DNA from: Asticcacaulis sp. EMRT-3
Lineage (GTDB): Bacteria > Pseudomonadota > Alphaproteobacteria > Caulobacterales > Caulobacteraceae
Length of the DNA stretch: 64,000 bases
Direction: 5' to 3'
Assembly: GCF_030027245.1 (NCBI RefSeq)
Contig: NZ_JASERT010000001.1
Coordinates: forward strand, 2,534,501-2,598,500
This document shows positions 34,288 to 42,154 of the stretch, in pieces. Within the stretch, counting starts at the first letter, position 1, and every line of letters begins with the position of its first letter. The translations under genes were made by a program, and so were the position numbers. The notes beneath the pieces are model-generated. The model did not search any database, was not told the DNA's origin, and worked only from the letters and a program-made list of their open reading frames with translations.

Positions 34288-34536
34288 ATGCTTTATGCCG
34301 TCATCCAGTTCGTCATCATCACCGCCGTGGTGGTGTTCAGCCTGTGGCAACTGGCGAAAAAGCTGTTGCCCAATACGGTGCGCGATGTGCAAGGCCGCAT
34401 GGCGCGCCTGATGGATCGCCGGGGCCTGCATGGTCTGGCCCACGCGGTTCAGCCCGCCGCCGCCCCGGCCACGGGCTGCGGCTCAGGCTGCGGCAGTTGC
34501 AAGGGCTGTGGCTTGAGCGAGGTGAAGAAGGGGTAG
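34288..34536 (+). CDS. Small Cys-rich membrane protein of the feo operon (DUF6587-like)
   Basis: The 82 aa protein has an N-terminal membrane helix (LYAVIQFVIITAVVVFSLWQLAKKLL), a basic amphipathic middle and a C-terminal Cys cluster ATGCGSGCGSCKGCGLSEVKKG with four Cys. ATG 34288 lies 9 nt after the feoB stop, so it is part of the feo transcript. Small Cys-rich proteins after feoB are common (FeoB-associated, DUF6587-like) and may bind or hand over iron. The function is inferred from context. Confidence 0.75.
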   Translation: MLYAVIQFVIITAVVVFSLWQLAKKLLPNTVRDVQGRMARLMDRRGLHGLAHAVQPAAAPATGCGSGCGSCKGCGLSEVKKG

Positions 34537-34576
34537 AACGGGGCAACATTAAGTATTTTATTTAATTAAGAAATTG

Positions 34577-34686
34577 ACCACGGAAAGCACGGATGATGGC
34601 CTGTGGCCATCTGCACGGATAAGAAAAGAAAATATTGTCTGTTCTTATCCGTGTGGTCGCTTGCGACCGTCCGTGTTTTCCGTGGT
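34577..34686. repeat. Dispersed palindromic repeat B, copy 1
   Basis: Begins ACCACGGAAAGCACGGAT and ends CCGTGTTTTCCGTGGT, so the ends are inverted repeats of about 17 bp. Inner palindromes surround GGCCTGTGGCC and GGTCGCTTGCGACC. The length is about 110 bp. It lies after the feo operon. The 391-bp gap 34537-34927 holds only this and the next repeat. Confidence 0.75.
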
Positions 34687-34732
34687 GAAATCTTTCGATA
34701 AACGCAAACGCCTAAATGTCGATCCGCCCTTT

Positions 34733-34846
34733 AGAGCGGTTTGCATTCTGATTGAATCGGTCAAAGGCATGCAACCCGCTCTACATTTTACGTTTTTCCG
34801 CATCTCGCATTCAATTTGTAAGTCAAATTAAACGCTCGTTGCTCTA
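34733..34846 (+). repeat. Dispersed repeat A, copy 4 (about 114 bp)
   Basis: Direct-orientation copy starting AGAGCGGTTTGCATTCTGAT and ending AACGCTCGTTGCTCTA, close to copies 1 and 3. It separates the feo operon from the 3' end of the GH3 gene. Confidence 0.85.
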
Positions 34847-34927
34847 GCTAAGCCCCCCACCACCACATCTCAGCCGCGCTGCGGCTTCGCGCGGTCCCCC
34901 GCCCACAGGTGGGTCGGCATAAGGAGC

Positions 34928-37411
34928 CTAGTTCGCAGGGCAGGCTCCATTGCCCCTGACCTCGACCAGACGCACATCCGAAATCGACACATCGAGCGTA
35001 CCCGCCGTCTCCAGCCGGGCCACGGTCGGTGTTTTGCTCAGATCCTGGGCGCTGAAGCACGACAGCGGCACCACCACCTGCTGATAGCTGCCACCGGGCA
35101 GGGCCTTCAGTTCGGCGCTGATCGGCACCGAGGCCGAACCGACGCCAAGTTGAACCGCATCGGATGGCGCAGCATTGATGCGCAGGGTGACGGCCAGCAT
35201 CATGGCACCATTGGCCTCTCTGGCGATGTCAGACGGCTTGTCGGCCCCCACATCCAGCCAGGCCTGCGACTTGCCATTCCAGACGGCGTGCAGCGCGCCG
35301 TCAGCTTGCGGCTCCACCGTCAGGCTGGCATGGCCATACAGCGTGGTGCGCGTGCCGACATAGTCCATATGCGGCGCATTGGCGTCACCGATGGAAATCT
35401 TGTAGCCGTTCCACACATCACCTTTGGTAAAATAGACGTTCTTCTCGCCATATTTGGTGGTGTCGGCCACTTCGGGCAATTGCGGTGTTTGCGCAGGCGC
35501 GGCATAGGACAGGCCGTAGCCATAGGCGAACTGCGGATCATAATTCGCATCGCCGACATTCAGCGGCGTCTGGTCGGGGCGCTTCGGCCACGAAAAGGCC
35601 AGTCTGCCGGTGAAATCCTTGTGGCCGAGCAGGACATCGGCCACGCCTTCGCCTTCCGATCCCGGCAGCCAGGCCGCCACAAAGGCGTCGGCGGCATTGA
35701 TCTGCGGATTGACGTAGAGCGGGCGGCCCGACAGCATGACGGCCACCACAGGCACGCCTTCGGCCTTCAGCTTTTTGATCAGGGCCAGACTGTCGGCATT
35801 ATCGTGGTGCAGAGCCACATCGGGCTGGTCGCCCATGAATTCGGCGTAAGGCGTTTCGCCAAACACGATAATGGCGGCGTCGGGTTTGGTCGGGGTTGTG
35901 CCATCGGGACTGTAGAGCGCCTGTCCGCCCGCCGCCTCGATCTGGGCCTTCAACCCCTGGTAGATGGAGGTGGCGCCGGGGAAGTCGGCATTGGTGTTGT
36001 CGGTGCCCTGCCAGCTTGAGGTCCAGCCGCCCGACTGCATGGCGATATTATCGGCCCCGTCACCGGCGATCAGGATGGTGGCGGAAGGTTTGAGCGGCAG
36101 GACGCCGTCATTTTTCAGCAGCACCAGCGATTCCGCCACGGCCTGACGGGCAATGGCGCGGTGGGCGGGCGTGCCGATCGGCTTGCCGGCATCGGGGCGG
36201 TTGGCGGGCGAGGGCTCATCAAAGACGTGGGCGCGGAATTTAACGCGCAAAATGCGGCGCACGGCATCATCAAGCCGGCTCATGGGGATGGTGCCGTCCT
36301 TGACCTCCCTGATCATATTGGCGTCGAGCGCCTTCCAGTCGGTGGGGGCGTTGAAGATGTCGAGCCCGGCATTGAAGCTGATCGGGCAATCGCCATTGGT
36401 GCAGCCGGGAATCTGGCCGTGGGCGTTCCAGTCGCCCATGATCATGCCGTCAAAACCCATGCGGCCTTTCAACACGTCGGTCAGCAGGGCCTTATTGGCG
36501 TGCATTTTTATGCCATGCCAGGAATTGTATGACGCCATGACCGACTGCACACCGGCATCGATGGCGCTGGCATAGCCTTGCGCGTGCAAACGGATCAGTT
36601 CGTCTTCCGAAGCCAGGGAGTCGCCCTGATCGCGGCCGCCATCGGTGGAACCATCGCCTAAGAAATGCTTGGCGGTGGCGATGACGTGATCCTTATCGAG
36701 GAAGGCATTACCCGTGCCTTGCAAGCCCTCCACCATAGCGGCGGCGTATTCGGCCACGATCTTCGGGTCTTCGGAATAGCTCTCATAGGTGCGGCCCCAG
36801 CGATCATCGCGCGCCACGGCAATGGTGGGGGCAAAGGCCCAGTCGAGGCCGGTGGAACGCACCTCTTCGGCGGTGGCAGCACCAATGCGCTTGATCAGCT
36901 CGGGATCATGGGCCGCGCCCAGTGCGATATTGTGCGGAAACAGCGTAGCGCCGAACACATTATTATGGCCATGCACGGCATCCGAGGCCCAGATCAGCGG
37001 AATGCCCTCGGCATTGCCCTTCAAAGCGGCCTGATAATAGGTATCGGACGCCTTGACCCAATCGGCCACGGTGGCGTGCTTGTTTTGCCCCGGCCATGAG
37101 CCGCCGCCATTCTCGATGGTGCCGATATGGTATTTTGTCACCTCTTCGGGCGTAATGTTGCGGATTTCCGGCTGGATGACCTGTCCAACCTTTTCCTCAA
37201 GGCTCATACGCTTGAGAAGCGCTGTGATCTTCGCCTCGGTTTTGGCGTCAAGACCGATGGGCGAATGGCTGTCCGGCCATTTCTGCGGGTGGACGACGGG
37301 GGCTACAGGGCCTGCGGCAGGTGTTGCCGCCACAGCGCCAGAGCAGGCCATAGCCATGACGAGGGCAAGGGCGGATACCGCGCCCAAAGGGGCGATGCGG
37401 AGGGCGGACAT
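34928..37411 (-). CDS. Glycoside hydrolase family 3 beta-glucosidase, exported
   Basis: The 827 aa protein has a signal peptide (MSALRIAPLGAVSALALVMAMACSGAVA-A). The GH3 N-terminal barrel has IPLIWASDAVHGHNNVFGATLFPHNIALGAAHDPELIKRIG, FAPTIAVARDDRWGRTYESYSEDP and KHFLGDGSTDGGRDQG; the nucleophile Asp is in FDGMIMGDWNAHGQ. The C-terminal alpha/beta domain follows (VLLKNDGVLPLK ... GRPLYVNP ... LLGHKDFTGRLAFSWPK), then an ExoP-type carbohydrate-binding domain (about 690-820). It should release glucose from beta-glucans in the periplasm. A palindromic operator lies 93 bp upstream. Confidence 0.93.
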   Translation of the reverse strand: MSALRIAPLGAVSALALVMAMACSGAVAATPAAGPVAPVVHPQKWPDSHSPIGLDAKTEAKITALLKRMSLEEKVGQVIQPEIRNITPEEVTKYHIGTIENGGGSWPGQNKHATVADWVKASDTYYQAALKGNAEGIPLIWASDAVHGHNNVFGATLFPHNIALGAAHDPELIKRIGAATAEEVRSTGLDWAFAPTIAVARDDRWGRTYESYSEDPKIVAEYAAAMVEGLQGTGNAFLDKDHVIATAKHFLGDGSTDGGRDQGDSLASEDELIRLHAQGYASAIDAGVQSVMASYNSWHGIKMHANKALLTDVLKGRMGFDGMIMGDWNAHGQIPGCTNGDCPISFNAGLDIFNAPTDWKALDANMIREVKDGTIPMSRLDDAVRRILRVKFRAHVFDEPSPANRPDAGKPIGTPAHRAIARQAVAESLVLLKNDGVLPLKPSATILIAGDGADNIAMQSGGWTSSWQGTDNTNADFPGATSIYQGLKAQIEAAGGQALYSPDGTTPTKPDAAIIVFGETPYAEFMGDQPDVALHHDNADSLALIKKLKAEGVPVVAVMLSGRPLYVNPQINAADAFVAAWLPGSEGEGVADVLLGHKDFTGRLAFSWPKRPDQTPLNVGDANYDPQFAYGYGLSYAAPAQTPQLPEVADTTKYGEKNVYFTKGDVWNGYKISIGDANAPHMDYVGTRTTLYGHASLTVEPQADGALHAVWNGKSQAWLDVGADKPSDIAREANGAMMLAVTLRINAAPSDAVQLGVGSASVPISAELKALPGGSYQQVVVPLSCFSAQDLSKTPTVARLETAGTLDVSISDVRLVEVRGNGACPAN

Positions 37412-37503
37412 GGGCGTTTCTCACTGATGACAATTATTTTTTCAGATATGAATAGCCATGACAGCGTTGTCGTCAAGGCTTATCGTGGTTGCATCCGCGC
37501 TTT

Positions 37504-37517
37504 TGTAACCGATTACA
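37504..37517. promoter_or_regulatory. LacI-type operator candidate upstream of the GH3 gene
   Basis: TGTAACCGATTACA is a 14-bp inverted repeat (arms TGTAAY/RTTACA) with a central CG, as in LacI-family operators. It lies 93 bp upstream of the GH3 ATG and 89 bp before the divergent heme-binding-like gene. A near-identical site is at 42026 before the TonB receptor. Confidence 0.55.
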
Positions 37518-37605
37518 ATATGCGGGTCGGGGGATTGACAGGCGCGCCTTCATCCTTATTCATCGGCGGCCATCATCGAAGTCATCAAACGTCTGGAAAC
37601 GCACC

Positions 37606-38025
37606 ATGCAGATTCGCAACGAACTTGGCGAGGCCGAGGCCCGATTGGCGATGGACGCCTGCGTGACCGAACTGAAACGGCGCGGCAAGGTGGGCGTGGT
37701 GGCGGTCGGTGACAGTCATGGTGAACTGCTGGCCCTGTGGCGCATGGATGGCGCGGCCCTGCCGCCCATCGTGATTGCCCAGAACAAGGTCTATACCGCT
37801 GCCCGTGTGCGCGGCCTGTCCGGCGATCTCGGTCGTGCGGCGCAAAAAGACGGCTCCGATGTCCATTATCACGGCGATGCCCGCTATGTCGGCTGGGATG
37901 GCGGTGCGCCGGTCATGCACAAGGGCCAGTGCCTCGGTGCCGTGGCCGTCAGCGGCCTGTCGGGCGAAGAAGACTTAGAAATTGCGCAACTTGGCGTCAA
38001 AGCCATTCTCGAAACCCTGGATTAA
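37606..38025 (+). CDS. GlcG/HbpS-family heme-binding-like protein
   Basis: The 139 aa single-domain protein shows LGEAEARLAMDACVTELKRRGKVGVVAVGDSHGELLALWRMDGAALPPIVIAQNKVYTAARVR and GGAPVMHKGQCLGAVAVSGLSGEEDLEIAQLGVKAI. That is the GlcG/HbpS fold (extracellular heme-binding or catabolic-operon accessory). It has no signal peptide. The start at 37606 gives the canonical N-terminus; the upstream ATG at 37489 would run through the operator region. It is co-directional with the aldo/keto reductase 4 nt downstream, so they probably share a transcript. Confidence 0.8.
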   Translation: MQIRNELGEAEARLAMDACVTELKRRGKVGVVAVGDSHGELLALWRMDGAALPPIVIAQNKVYTAARVRGLSGDLGRAAQKDGSDVHYHGDARYVGWDGGAPVMHKGQCLGAVAVSGLSGEEDLEIAQLGVKAILETLD

Positions 38026-38029
38026 GCAC

Positions 38030-39070
38030 ATGGCCTTTCCCGTTCCCTATACCGCCGCACCCACGCGTTATGACACCATGCCCTATCGCCGCTGCGGGCG
38101 TTCCGGCCTGAAACTGCCTGCCATATCTTTGGGGCTCTGGCAGAATTTTGGTGGCGAGGATGTGTTCGAAACCGGCCGCGCCATCCTGCGCTATGCCTTT
38201 GATTCCGGCATTACCCATTTCGATCTGGCCAATAATTACGGCCCGCCCTATGGCTCGGCCGAGGAAAATTTTGGCCGCGTGATGGCCAGCGATTTCAAGG
38301 CGCACCGCGATGAGCTGGTCATCTCCTCCAAGGCTGGCTGGGACATGTGGCCGGGGCCTTACGGCGATATTGGCGGCTCGCGCAAATATCTGATCGCGTC
38401 ATGCGACCAGAGCCTGAAGCGCATGGGGCTCGACTATGTCGATATCTTCTATTCGCACCGCGTAGATCCCGAAACCCCGCTCGAAGAAACGATGGGGGCT
38501 CTGGCCACCCTGCACCGTCAGGGCAAGGCGCTCTATGTCGGCATCTCGTCCTATTCGCCGGAGCTGACGCAAAAAGCGGCGGAGATTCTGAAATCCGAGG
38601 GCGTGCCGCTGCTCATCCACCAGCCTTCCTATTCGATGCTCAATCGCTGGATCGAGGACGCGCTTCTCGATACGCTCGAAGGGCTGGGCACGGGCTGCAT
38701 CGCCTTTTCACCGCTGGCGCAAGGGCTTTTGAGCAAGAAATATCTGGGGGGCGTGCCCGCCGATGCGCGCGCCGCCAAGGACGGTTCGTTCAATCAAAAC
38801 CTGATCACCGACGACAATATCCGCCGCATCCGCGAACTGAACGCCATCGCCGAAAGCCGTGGCCAGACCCTGGCCCAGATGGCCATTGCCTGGGTGCTGC
38901 GCGATCCTCGCGTCACCTCAGCCCTGGTGGGCGCGCGCACGGTGGATCAACTGGCCGACACGCTGAAAAGCCTCGATAATCTGGTCTTCAGCGACGACGA
39001 ACTGGCGCGCATCGACACCTTCGCCACCGAAGGCGGGATTGATCTGTGGAAAGTCTCCTCCACCCTGTAG
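38030..39070 (+). CDS. Aldo/keto reductase (YghZ-like)
   Basis: The 346 aa (beta/alpha)8 NADPH reductase has the catalytic tetrad in FDLANNYGPPYGSAEENFG (Asp, Tyr), VISSKAGW (Lys) and YSHRVDPETPLEETM (His). The cofactor end is SALVGARTVDQLADTL. The long N-terminus PYRRCGRSGLKLPAISLGLWQNFG and YGPPYGSAE are typical of YghZ (L-glyceraldehyde-3-phosphate reductase) and Kv-beta-like members. The substrate is inferred only at the level of small aldehydes. It starts 4 nt after the preceding gene. Confidence 0.9.
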   Translation: MAFPVPYTAAPTRYDTMPYRRCGRSGLKLPAISLGLWQNFGGEDVFETGRAILRYAFDSGITHFDLANNYGPPYGSAEENFGRVMASDFKAHRDELVISSKAGWDMWPGPYGDIGGSRKYLIASCDQSLKRMGLDYVDIFYSHRVDPETPLEETMGALATLHRQGKALYVGISSYSPELTQKAAEILKSEGVPLLIHQPSYSMLNRWIEDALLDTLEGLGTGCIAFSPLAQGLLSKKYLGGVPADARAAKDGSFNQNLITDDNIRRIRELNAIAESRGQTLAQMAIAWVLRDPRVTSALVGARTVDQLADTLKSLDNLVFSDDELARIDTFATEGGIDLWKVSSTL

Positions 39071-39191
39071 GATTTTCGTCAGGACGGCCTGCGAATTGCC
39101 GCTTTTCTACGCTTCCGGTGCTCACGTACTTGAGTACGCTCCGCTCCGGGTCTCGAAAAACGACATTCTCGGCGCGTCCTGACGAAAATCC
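39070..39191. repeat. Long hairpin between the aldo/keto reductase and aminotransferase genes
   Basis: A 17-bp perfect inverted repeat GGATTTTCGTCAGGACG / CGTCCTGACGAAAATCC (39070-39086 and 39175-39191) encloses 88 nt that also fold back imperfectly around GTACTTGAGTAC. The outer arm touches the stop codon of the reductase gene. It looks like a REP-type element and might act as a transcript end or processing site. Confidence 0.65.
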
Positions 39192-39209
39192 GGTTTAGAG
39201 CCGTAATCC

Positions 39210-40355
39210 ATGAACCCTGTCTTCGCTGATCTGCCGGTCAGTATCTTCGAGAGCATGTCGCTGGCCGCGAAGGCGCGCGGCGCGGTCAATCTCGGTCAGG
39301 GGTTCCCGGAAACCGACGGTTTTGCCGATGTGCGCCAAGCTGCCGCCCGCGCCCTGATGGAGCACTCCAACCAGTATGCGCCGATGCGCGGGATCGCGTC
39401 CTTGCGTCAGGCGGTCAGCGATTTTTATGGTCGCACGCAAGGGATCACGCTCGATCCTGAGCAGGAGGTGTTGATCACTTCAGGCGCTACCGAGGCCATC
39501 TGCGCCGCGCTTTTGGCCCTGATCACGCCGGGCGACGAGGTGGTGGTGTTCGAGCCAATGTACGACGCCTATGTGCCGCTGATCGAGAGGGCGGGCGGCA
39601 TTGTGCGCATCATTCCGCTGTCGCCGCCCCACTGGTCATTCAGCGGCGACGATCTGAAAGCGGTGTTTAATGACCGCACAAAACTGGTTTTGCTGACCAC
39701 GCCGAATAACCCGACCACCCATTGCTTAAGCCGCGCACAACTTGAGCTTCTGGCCGTATATTGCCAGCGCTATGACACCTATGTGGTGGCTGACGAGGTG
39801 TGGGAACAGGTGGTTTTCGGGCAGCCGCACTTAAGCGTGCTGCATCTCGATGCCTTACGCCAGCGCAGTATCAAGATCGGTTCGGCAGGCAAGATATTCG
39901 CGCTGACCGGCTGGAAGGTTGGCTTTGTCTGCGCTGACCCTGACCTGATTGATCAGATCGCCCGCGCGCACCAGTTTATCACCTTCTCGACGCCGCCCGC
40001 CCTGCAATATGGCGTGGCCTGGGGGCTGGCCCTGCCGCAGGTGCGCTTCGATGCGGCCCTGGCCGAGCTGGCGACGCAGCGCGACTATCTGACGGGCGCA
40101 CTCGAACAGGCCGGTTTTGCCGTCCTGCCGTCGCAGGGCACCTATTTTATCAATATTGATCTGAAAGCGTCCGGCATTACGGGTTCGGGCCTCGATGTGG
40201 CGCAGCATCTGGTGCAGGATTGTGGCGTGGCCACCATACCTTTGCAGGTCTTCTGCCCGACGGGCCGCGACCTGGCTGTGCTGCGTCTGTGCTTCGCCAA
40301 GTCCTTGACCACGCTGGAAAAAGGCGTGGCTGGCTTGATGCGATACCGGGGTTAG
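39210..40355 (+). CDS. PLP-dependent class I/II aminotransferase
   Basis: The 381 aa fold-type I enzyme has the PLP-lysine motif SAGKIFALTGWKVGF, with NNPTTHCLSRAQLELL (Asn contact), VVADEVWEQ (Asp) and C-terminal RLCFAKS (Arg). The opening INLGQGFPETDGFADVR-like segment (AVNLGQGFPETDG) resembles YbdL/methionine and kynurenine aminotransferase-type members. The specific amino acid is not evident. The 3' end overlaps the convergent cupin gene by 4 nt. Confidence 0.9.
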   Translation: MNPVFADLPVSIFESMSLAAKARGAVNLGQGFPETDGFADVRQAAARALMEHSNQYAPMRGIASLRQAVSDFYGRTQGITLDPEQEVLITSGATEAICAALLALITPGDEVVVFEPMYDAYVPLIERAGGIVRIIPLSPPHWSFSGDDLKAVFNDRTKLVLLTTPNNPTTHCLSRAQLELLAVYCQRYDTYVVADEVWEQVVFGQPHLSVLHLDALRQRSIKIGSAGKIFALTGWKVGFVCADPDLIDQIARAHQFITFSTPPALQYGVAWGLALPQVRFDAALAELATQRDYLTGALEQAGFAVLPSQGTYFINIDLKASGITGSGLDVAQHLVQDCGVATIPLQVFCPTGRDLAVLRLCFAKSLTTLEKGVAGLMRYRG

Positions 40356-41386
40356 GCGCGGCCGCTGAGCAGGCTTTGCAGGTTACGTAAAATTTCGGCG
40401 CGCAGGTGCGGATTGAGCGGCCCCAGACCGCCCTGATGGCCTTCAGGAATATGGGCCACCGGATCGCCGCCGGTCTGGAAGATATAGTGGTCGAACATGG
40501 CCTTCCAGTAGGTTTTCTCGTTGGGATTCGGGTCTTTCACGGACAAAAGAGCGGCCATAAAGGCACCCAGCGGGTTTTCCGAACCGCGCACCTGATGGCC
40601 CCACCAGTAATTGATCAGCACATTGAAAGGATCGAGCGACTGGACATGGTGCCACCAGTATTTAGGCACGTAAAGGGCGTCGCCCGGTTCCATTTCGGCG
40701 ATTTGCGCATGTTTCAGGGCCTCGGCCAGACGCGGAAAGCGCTCGTAATCCGGTTCTTCCAGACTGGCCAGCGAAATGGCCCGGCCGGACGGCGTGTGCT
40801 CCATCGGGCCAATATAGAGATTGGCCAGTTGTTCGGGTGGGAACAGGGTGAAGCGGCGGTGACCGGCAGCCACGCAGGCCAGATTATCAGCCGTGTCATT
40901 GTGGATCTGGGCGCGGGTGGCATTGCTGATCCAGATGCGCGGCTGGATCGACGGTGGCAGGAGCGGGCAGGGGTTGTCCGCCAGGAAAGCTGGCAGAAAC
41001 TGGTGAATCAGCGCCGACTGCACATAGATATAGGGCGCGTGTTCCTGATGGCGGGCTGCCAAAATGGCGTCAATGCCATCGGAAATCGTCTTGTTGCGCC
41101 GGATGAAGTTGAATTCATTCATGTCGGTGGCATAGGCGAAACGGCCAGAGGTTTTGTTATTGGCCTCCAGCACGGCGGTCAACTGGCCGTTATCCATGCC
41201 CTTCAGATAGGCCGACATGGCGTCGATGCCGGTTTCCGCCCTGGCGACCGCAGGCCACATCTTGACCAGTCCCTTGAACAGAACTGGACGCCCCGCCGGA
41301 AAAATCTCTTCGCCAAATGATCGGAGCGTCACATCGGTGACGATCCGCACGGGCGGGATGTCGGCAAAGACGGAGGATGATGGCAT
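40352..41386 (-). CDS. JmjC/cupin-like domain protein
   Basis: The 344 aa protein is a cupin-8 (JmjC-like) fold. The iron-binding triad is likely in WISNATRAQIHNDTADNLACVAAGHRRFTLFPP (H-x-D) and in YVPKYWWHHVQSLDPFNVLINYWW (His). PVLFKGLVKMWPAV at the N-terminus is typical. Such proteins are 2-oxoglutarate oxygenases or relatives. In Caulobacteraceae and Xanthomonas they often accompany TonB receptors and tryptophan halogenases (family knowledge), which fits this position. It is divergent from the receptor gene. Confidence 0.85.
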   Translation of the reverse strand: MPSSSVFADIPPVRIVTDVTLRSFGEEIFPAGRPVLFKGLVKMWPAVARAETGIDAMSAYLKGMDNGQLTAVLEANNKTSGRFAYATDMNEFNFIRRNKTISDGIDAILAARHQEHAPYIYVQSALIHQFLPAFLADNPCPLLPPSIQPRIWISNATRAQIHNDTADNLACVAAGHRRFTLFPPEQLANLYIGPMEHTPSGRAISLASLEEPDYERFPRLAEALKHAQIAEMEPGDALYVPKYWWHHVQSLDPFNVLINYWWGHQVRGSENPLGAFMAALLSVKDPNPNEKTYWKAMFDHYIFQTGGDPVAHIPEGHQGGLGPLNPHLRAEILRNLQSLLSGRA

Positions 41387-42154
41387 GAAGGCGGCAACTC
41401 ATGGAAAATGCGCTGGCGGCGGCACAGGTGATGTACTCGTCAACGTGGTAGAATATGTTGCATGGCTTGACAAGGTGCGGGCGGGTCGGGAGCAAGACGT
41501 GACATTTATATCGAACCGGAACCGCCATAAAGGACGGCATAAAGGGTTAATAGCGTAAAAAAACTATAGGCGGCTGAGCGACTCAGTGACGCTTTCGGAC
41601 GGAGAAGCGATTTCAATAAAAGCCGTAAATCGGACGCTTGAGTCTAAAATTTATGGAAAACACCTAAATATCAAGCAATTGTCTTACAAATGGCGCCGGT
41701 TCATTGTTGGTAGCGCTTTCACGCCTTTATTATAACCCTGTGGAAAATTCACTCCGCTTGCCAAGCCTTATGAAGCCTTGGTTTGGAGGGTCTGAACTGT
41801 GGCATTCATGCCATTGTTGGGCGGGATTGTGGCCGGTTTGTGATATTGCTTCTAGTCATTGTGGAACCGCTCCTATAACTAATAAAAATACGAAATAATA
41901 AATCAGGTCGAGAAGCGCACTACGTCACACAGCCCATTCACAATCCTTTGCCGTCGCTGCGTAAAATTGACCAAAGTGTCGAAACGTAGTGTCCCCAAGG
42001 GATGGGAGGTCGCGTGAAGTCCGGTTGTAATGGATTACAGGCTGATTTCCATGCTGCATGTCGGGTCGCTTTCTTTTTCGGATTGCTGTTTTGTAATGGG
42101 TCTCACCAGCGTCGACTCGGGCACGCTGTAAGGACAACTTAGGGAGAAGACATT
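41387..42154. other. 768-bp gap upstream of the TonB receptor gene, no gene seen
   Basis: No convincing reading frame on either strand. The right half is AT-richer than the flanks and contains an inverted repeat CACTACGT (41918-41925) / ACGTAGTG (41984-41991) and the operator candidate at 42026. It should hold the receptor promoter and a long leader. The left part carries the cupin promoter. Confidence 0.5.
42026..42039. promoter_or_regulatory. Operator candidate upstream of the TonB receptor
   Basis: TGTAATGGATTACA, a 14-bp inverted repeat matching the site at 37504 in 12 of 14 positions, 115 bp before the receptor ATG. This suggests one regulator acts on the GH3 gene and on the receptor gene. 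Confidence 0.5.

Noticed and set aside
34577..34846. CRISPR-like clustered palindromes
   Set aside because: Repeats are not regularly spaced, no spacers or cas genes are present, and the same units are scattered over 27-61 kb.
41704..41898. 64-codon frame in the gap before the TonB receptor
   Set aside because: No ribosome site, composition unlike the neighbouring genes and no domain; treated as non-coding.
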